Source: Muricea muricata
Taxonomy: Eukaryota > Cnidaria > Anthozoa > Malacalcyonacea > Plexauridae
Length of the DNA: 64,000 nucleotides
Assembly: GCA_963855995.1 (NCBI GenBank)
Contig: OY979717.1
Span: 66,163,855 to 66,227,854, forward strand
Direction: 5' to 3'
A program made the translations under genes and the position numbers. The notes under the pieces are model-generated. The model saw only the letters and a program-made list of their open reading frames with translations. It was not told the origin of the DNA and did no database searches. This document shows, piece after piece, positions 62,845-64,000 of this stretch; position 1 is the stretch's first letter, and each line of letters begins with the position of its first letter.

Positions 62845-63267
62845 TCATTTGCTTCCCTTACATTTAATAACTGCTCTAATGCGCTTTGGCATACTAAAAA
62901 AATTGTTAATGTAACTGACTGGCGTTTCTAATATAGTTTTTTTACTCTGGCTTTAAATTCGTGCCATAAGATGCGTCTGAATATTGAAGTCCACTGAACC
63001 GAATAAGCTCCTTCATTGTAAAATTCGCATTAACTTGGCGTAACTGATCGATACTGCGTTTTAAAAGCCGGCGATCATGAACTGAGAACTTTTTTGGTCG
63101 TCCAATATTTGTTTTTTTCTTATTCTTTCGCGTGTTTTTAAACATCGTGCTACACTTAATTTAGAAATGTTAACCTTTTTAGCGATTTCTCGAAGAGAAT
63201 ACTTGTTTTCCATTTTTAAAAACCGAACAAGTGCCCGTGTTTCATCAGATATCTGTCGTACAAACAC
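62845..63267 (-). pseudogene. Tc1-type transposase relic, catalytic core deleted
   Basis: Read on the minus strand it begins MFVRQISDETRALVRFLKME, then a helix-turn-helix (SLREIAKKVNISKLSVARCL). After a frameshift near 63140 it continues as GRPKKFSVHDRRLLKRSIDQ and LIRFSGLQYSDAS, the second helix-turn-helix with the GRP hook. The reading then shifts again (about 62944) straight into NNFFSMPKRIRAVIKCKGSK and a stop (62845-62847), the characteristic C-terminal tail of Tc1 transposases. The roughly 200 residues in between, holding the DDE triad, are absent. Confidence 0.85.
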
Positions 63268-63740
63268 TATTGTAACAACTAAGTATTAACAATATAACGA
63301 GAAAATGACATATGTACATGCGCAATATATACTATTGTATTGTATCACTTACTCTTGCAGCCCAAGTACAAACGTCACAATTAAATACTTGCGTCAAATA
63401 TGCACATGCTATAGGCAATAGTTATCAGCTTATCCATGCATTTTACTCATTAACAATTGCTATTATCAAGTTTGTAGCTAAAATTAAATTTAGCACTTGC
63501 GCAAACCTACAACTAAGCAATTGCGCAAATACATATTCCCACCGAGTATAATTTCACTTGTTTACTTGCAATAAATTGTGTTTTATGCTATATTTTCAAT
63601 ACTGATTATGTCAGGTACCAAATGGCTAAAATTTATGCCAACACCATTAAAAGTTAATAAACCATAATATATATTCCTTGAATTTTTACAAATAACTTGC
63701 CAAAGTACCTACTAAACTAATGACAATAAGTATGCAATAT
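63268..63740. other. no recognisable gene
   Basis: AT-rich sequence 5' of the transposase relic. A short direct repeat CACTTGCGCAAACCTACAAC / GCAATTGCGCAAATAC lies near 63495-63533. Confidence 0.45.
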
Positions 63741-63956
63741 GGGACACTAGCAATTTTTCATGAAAAATCAACGTACACCGTTGATATATCTATAAAATCC
63801 ATATTTTCCCCTCCCCGCCTCCCCAATCAATGTTGGTTTCCCAACCTCAACACCCTAACGCATAATATGTTGAGAAGGGGGCGCGGGGGGATGAATTACT
63901 TGTAAAAATGAGAAATTTCCCCAAGTGTCCCAACACTTTTGAAAATGATTGTAGTT
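63741..63956. mobile_element. MITE family D, copy 2 (left end truncated)
   Basis: GGGACACTAGCAATTTTTCA to ACACTTTTGAAAATGATTGT, nearly identical to copy 1 but with one instead of two 48-bp units, lacking the outer 26 bp on the left and a short TATGCTATGC segment. Same orientation as copy 1, about 1.7 kb away, with the transposase relic between. Confidence 0.8.
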
Positions 63957-64000
63957 ACTGCGTCATGCATAACCACTAATTAGCTATATGCTCCTGTTAT

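Overview
The window is an AT-rich stretch of animal nuclear DNA. It has one confident protein-coding gene, a three-exon Hedgehog ligand gene on the minus strand (17887-20723), inside a large gene-poor territory filled with mobile-element remnants. A bona fide Hedgehog (signalling domain plus self-processing Hint domain) restricts the source to eumetazoans. The compact gene, very AT-rich spacers, L2/CR1-like LINE and dense short palindromic transposons fit a cnidarian such as an anthozoan, but the species cannot be read from the sequence and the cnidarian call is an inference.

Layout. 1-9.9 kb: no recognisable gene; two copies of a hAT-type MITE with 8-bp target duplications (121-273, 3335-3486), a long foldback element (399-1188), two tRNA-Ala-derived SINE copies (2150-2660, minus), palindromic elements at 2708-2910, 5813-6037, 7810-7992 and 9234-9922, and a GC-rich pentanucleotide satellite (6611-6769). 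10.4-12.5 kb: two long TA microsatellites flanking a TA-bounded MITE (10780-11070), a hammerhead-like hairpin of the kind carried by Penelope-like elements (10723-10752), and a hAT MITE (12238-12447). 16.4 kb: a hairpin-bounded hammerhead-like motif. 17.9-20.9 kb: the Hedgehog gene with its proximal promoter. 22.5-23.2 kb: two adjacent copies of a structure-rich repeat family, another copy of which lies inside Hedgehog intron 2 and a distant one at 56.4-57.0 kb. 23-57 kb: mainly unannotated AT-rich sequence with Tc1/mariner-like non-autonomous elements (31969-32224, 36570-37426, 48504-48839), minisatellites, an inverted pair of hammerhead-like motifs (43341-43668) and further MITEs. 57.8-60.7 kb: a decayed L2/CR1-type LINE with endonuclease and reverse transcriptase. 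61.3-64 kb: nested MITEs around a Tc1 transposase relic from which the catalytic core has been deleted.

How it works together. Only Hedgehog is an evident host function. Its ligand shows complete autoprocessing residues but departs from the usual ligand at the N-terminal palmitoylation motif, at a calcium-site residue and next to the zinc site. The long gene-free flanks are compatible with distal regulation of a developmental signalling gene, but no enhancer is demonstrated. Everything else is mobile or repetitive DNA, mostly non-autonomous.
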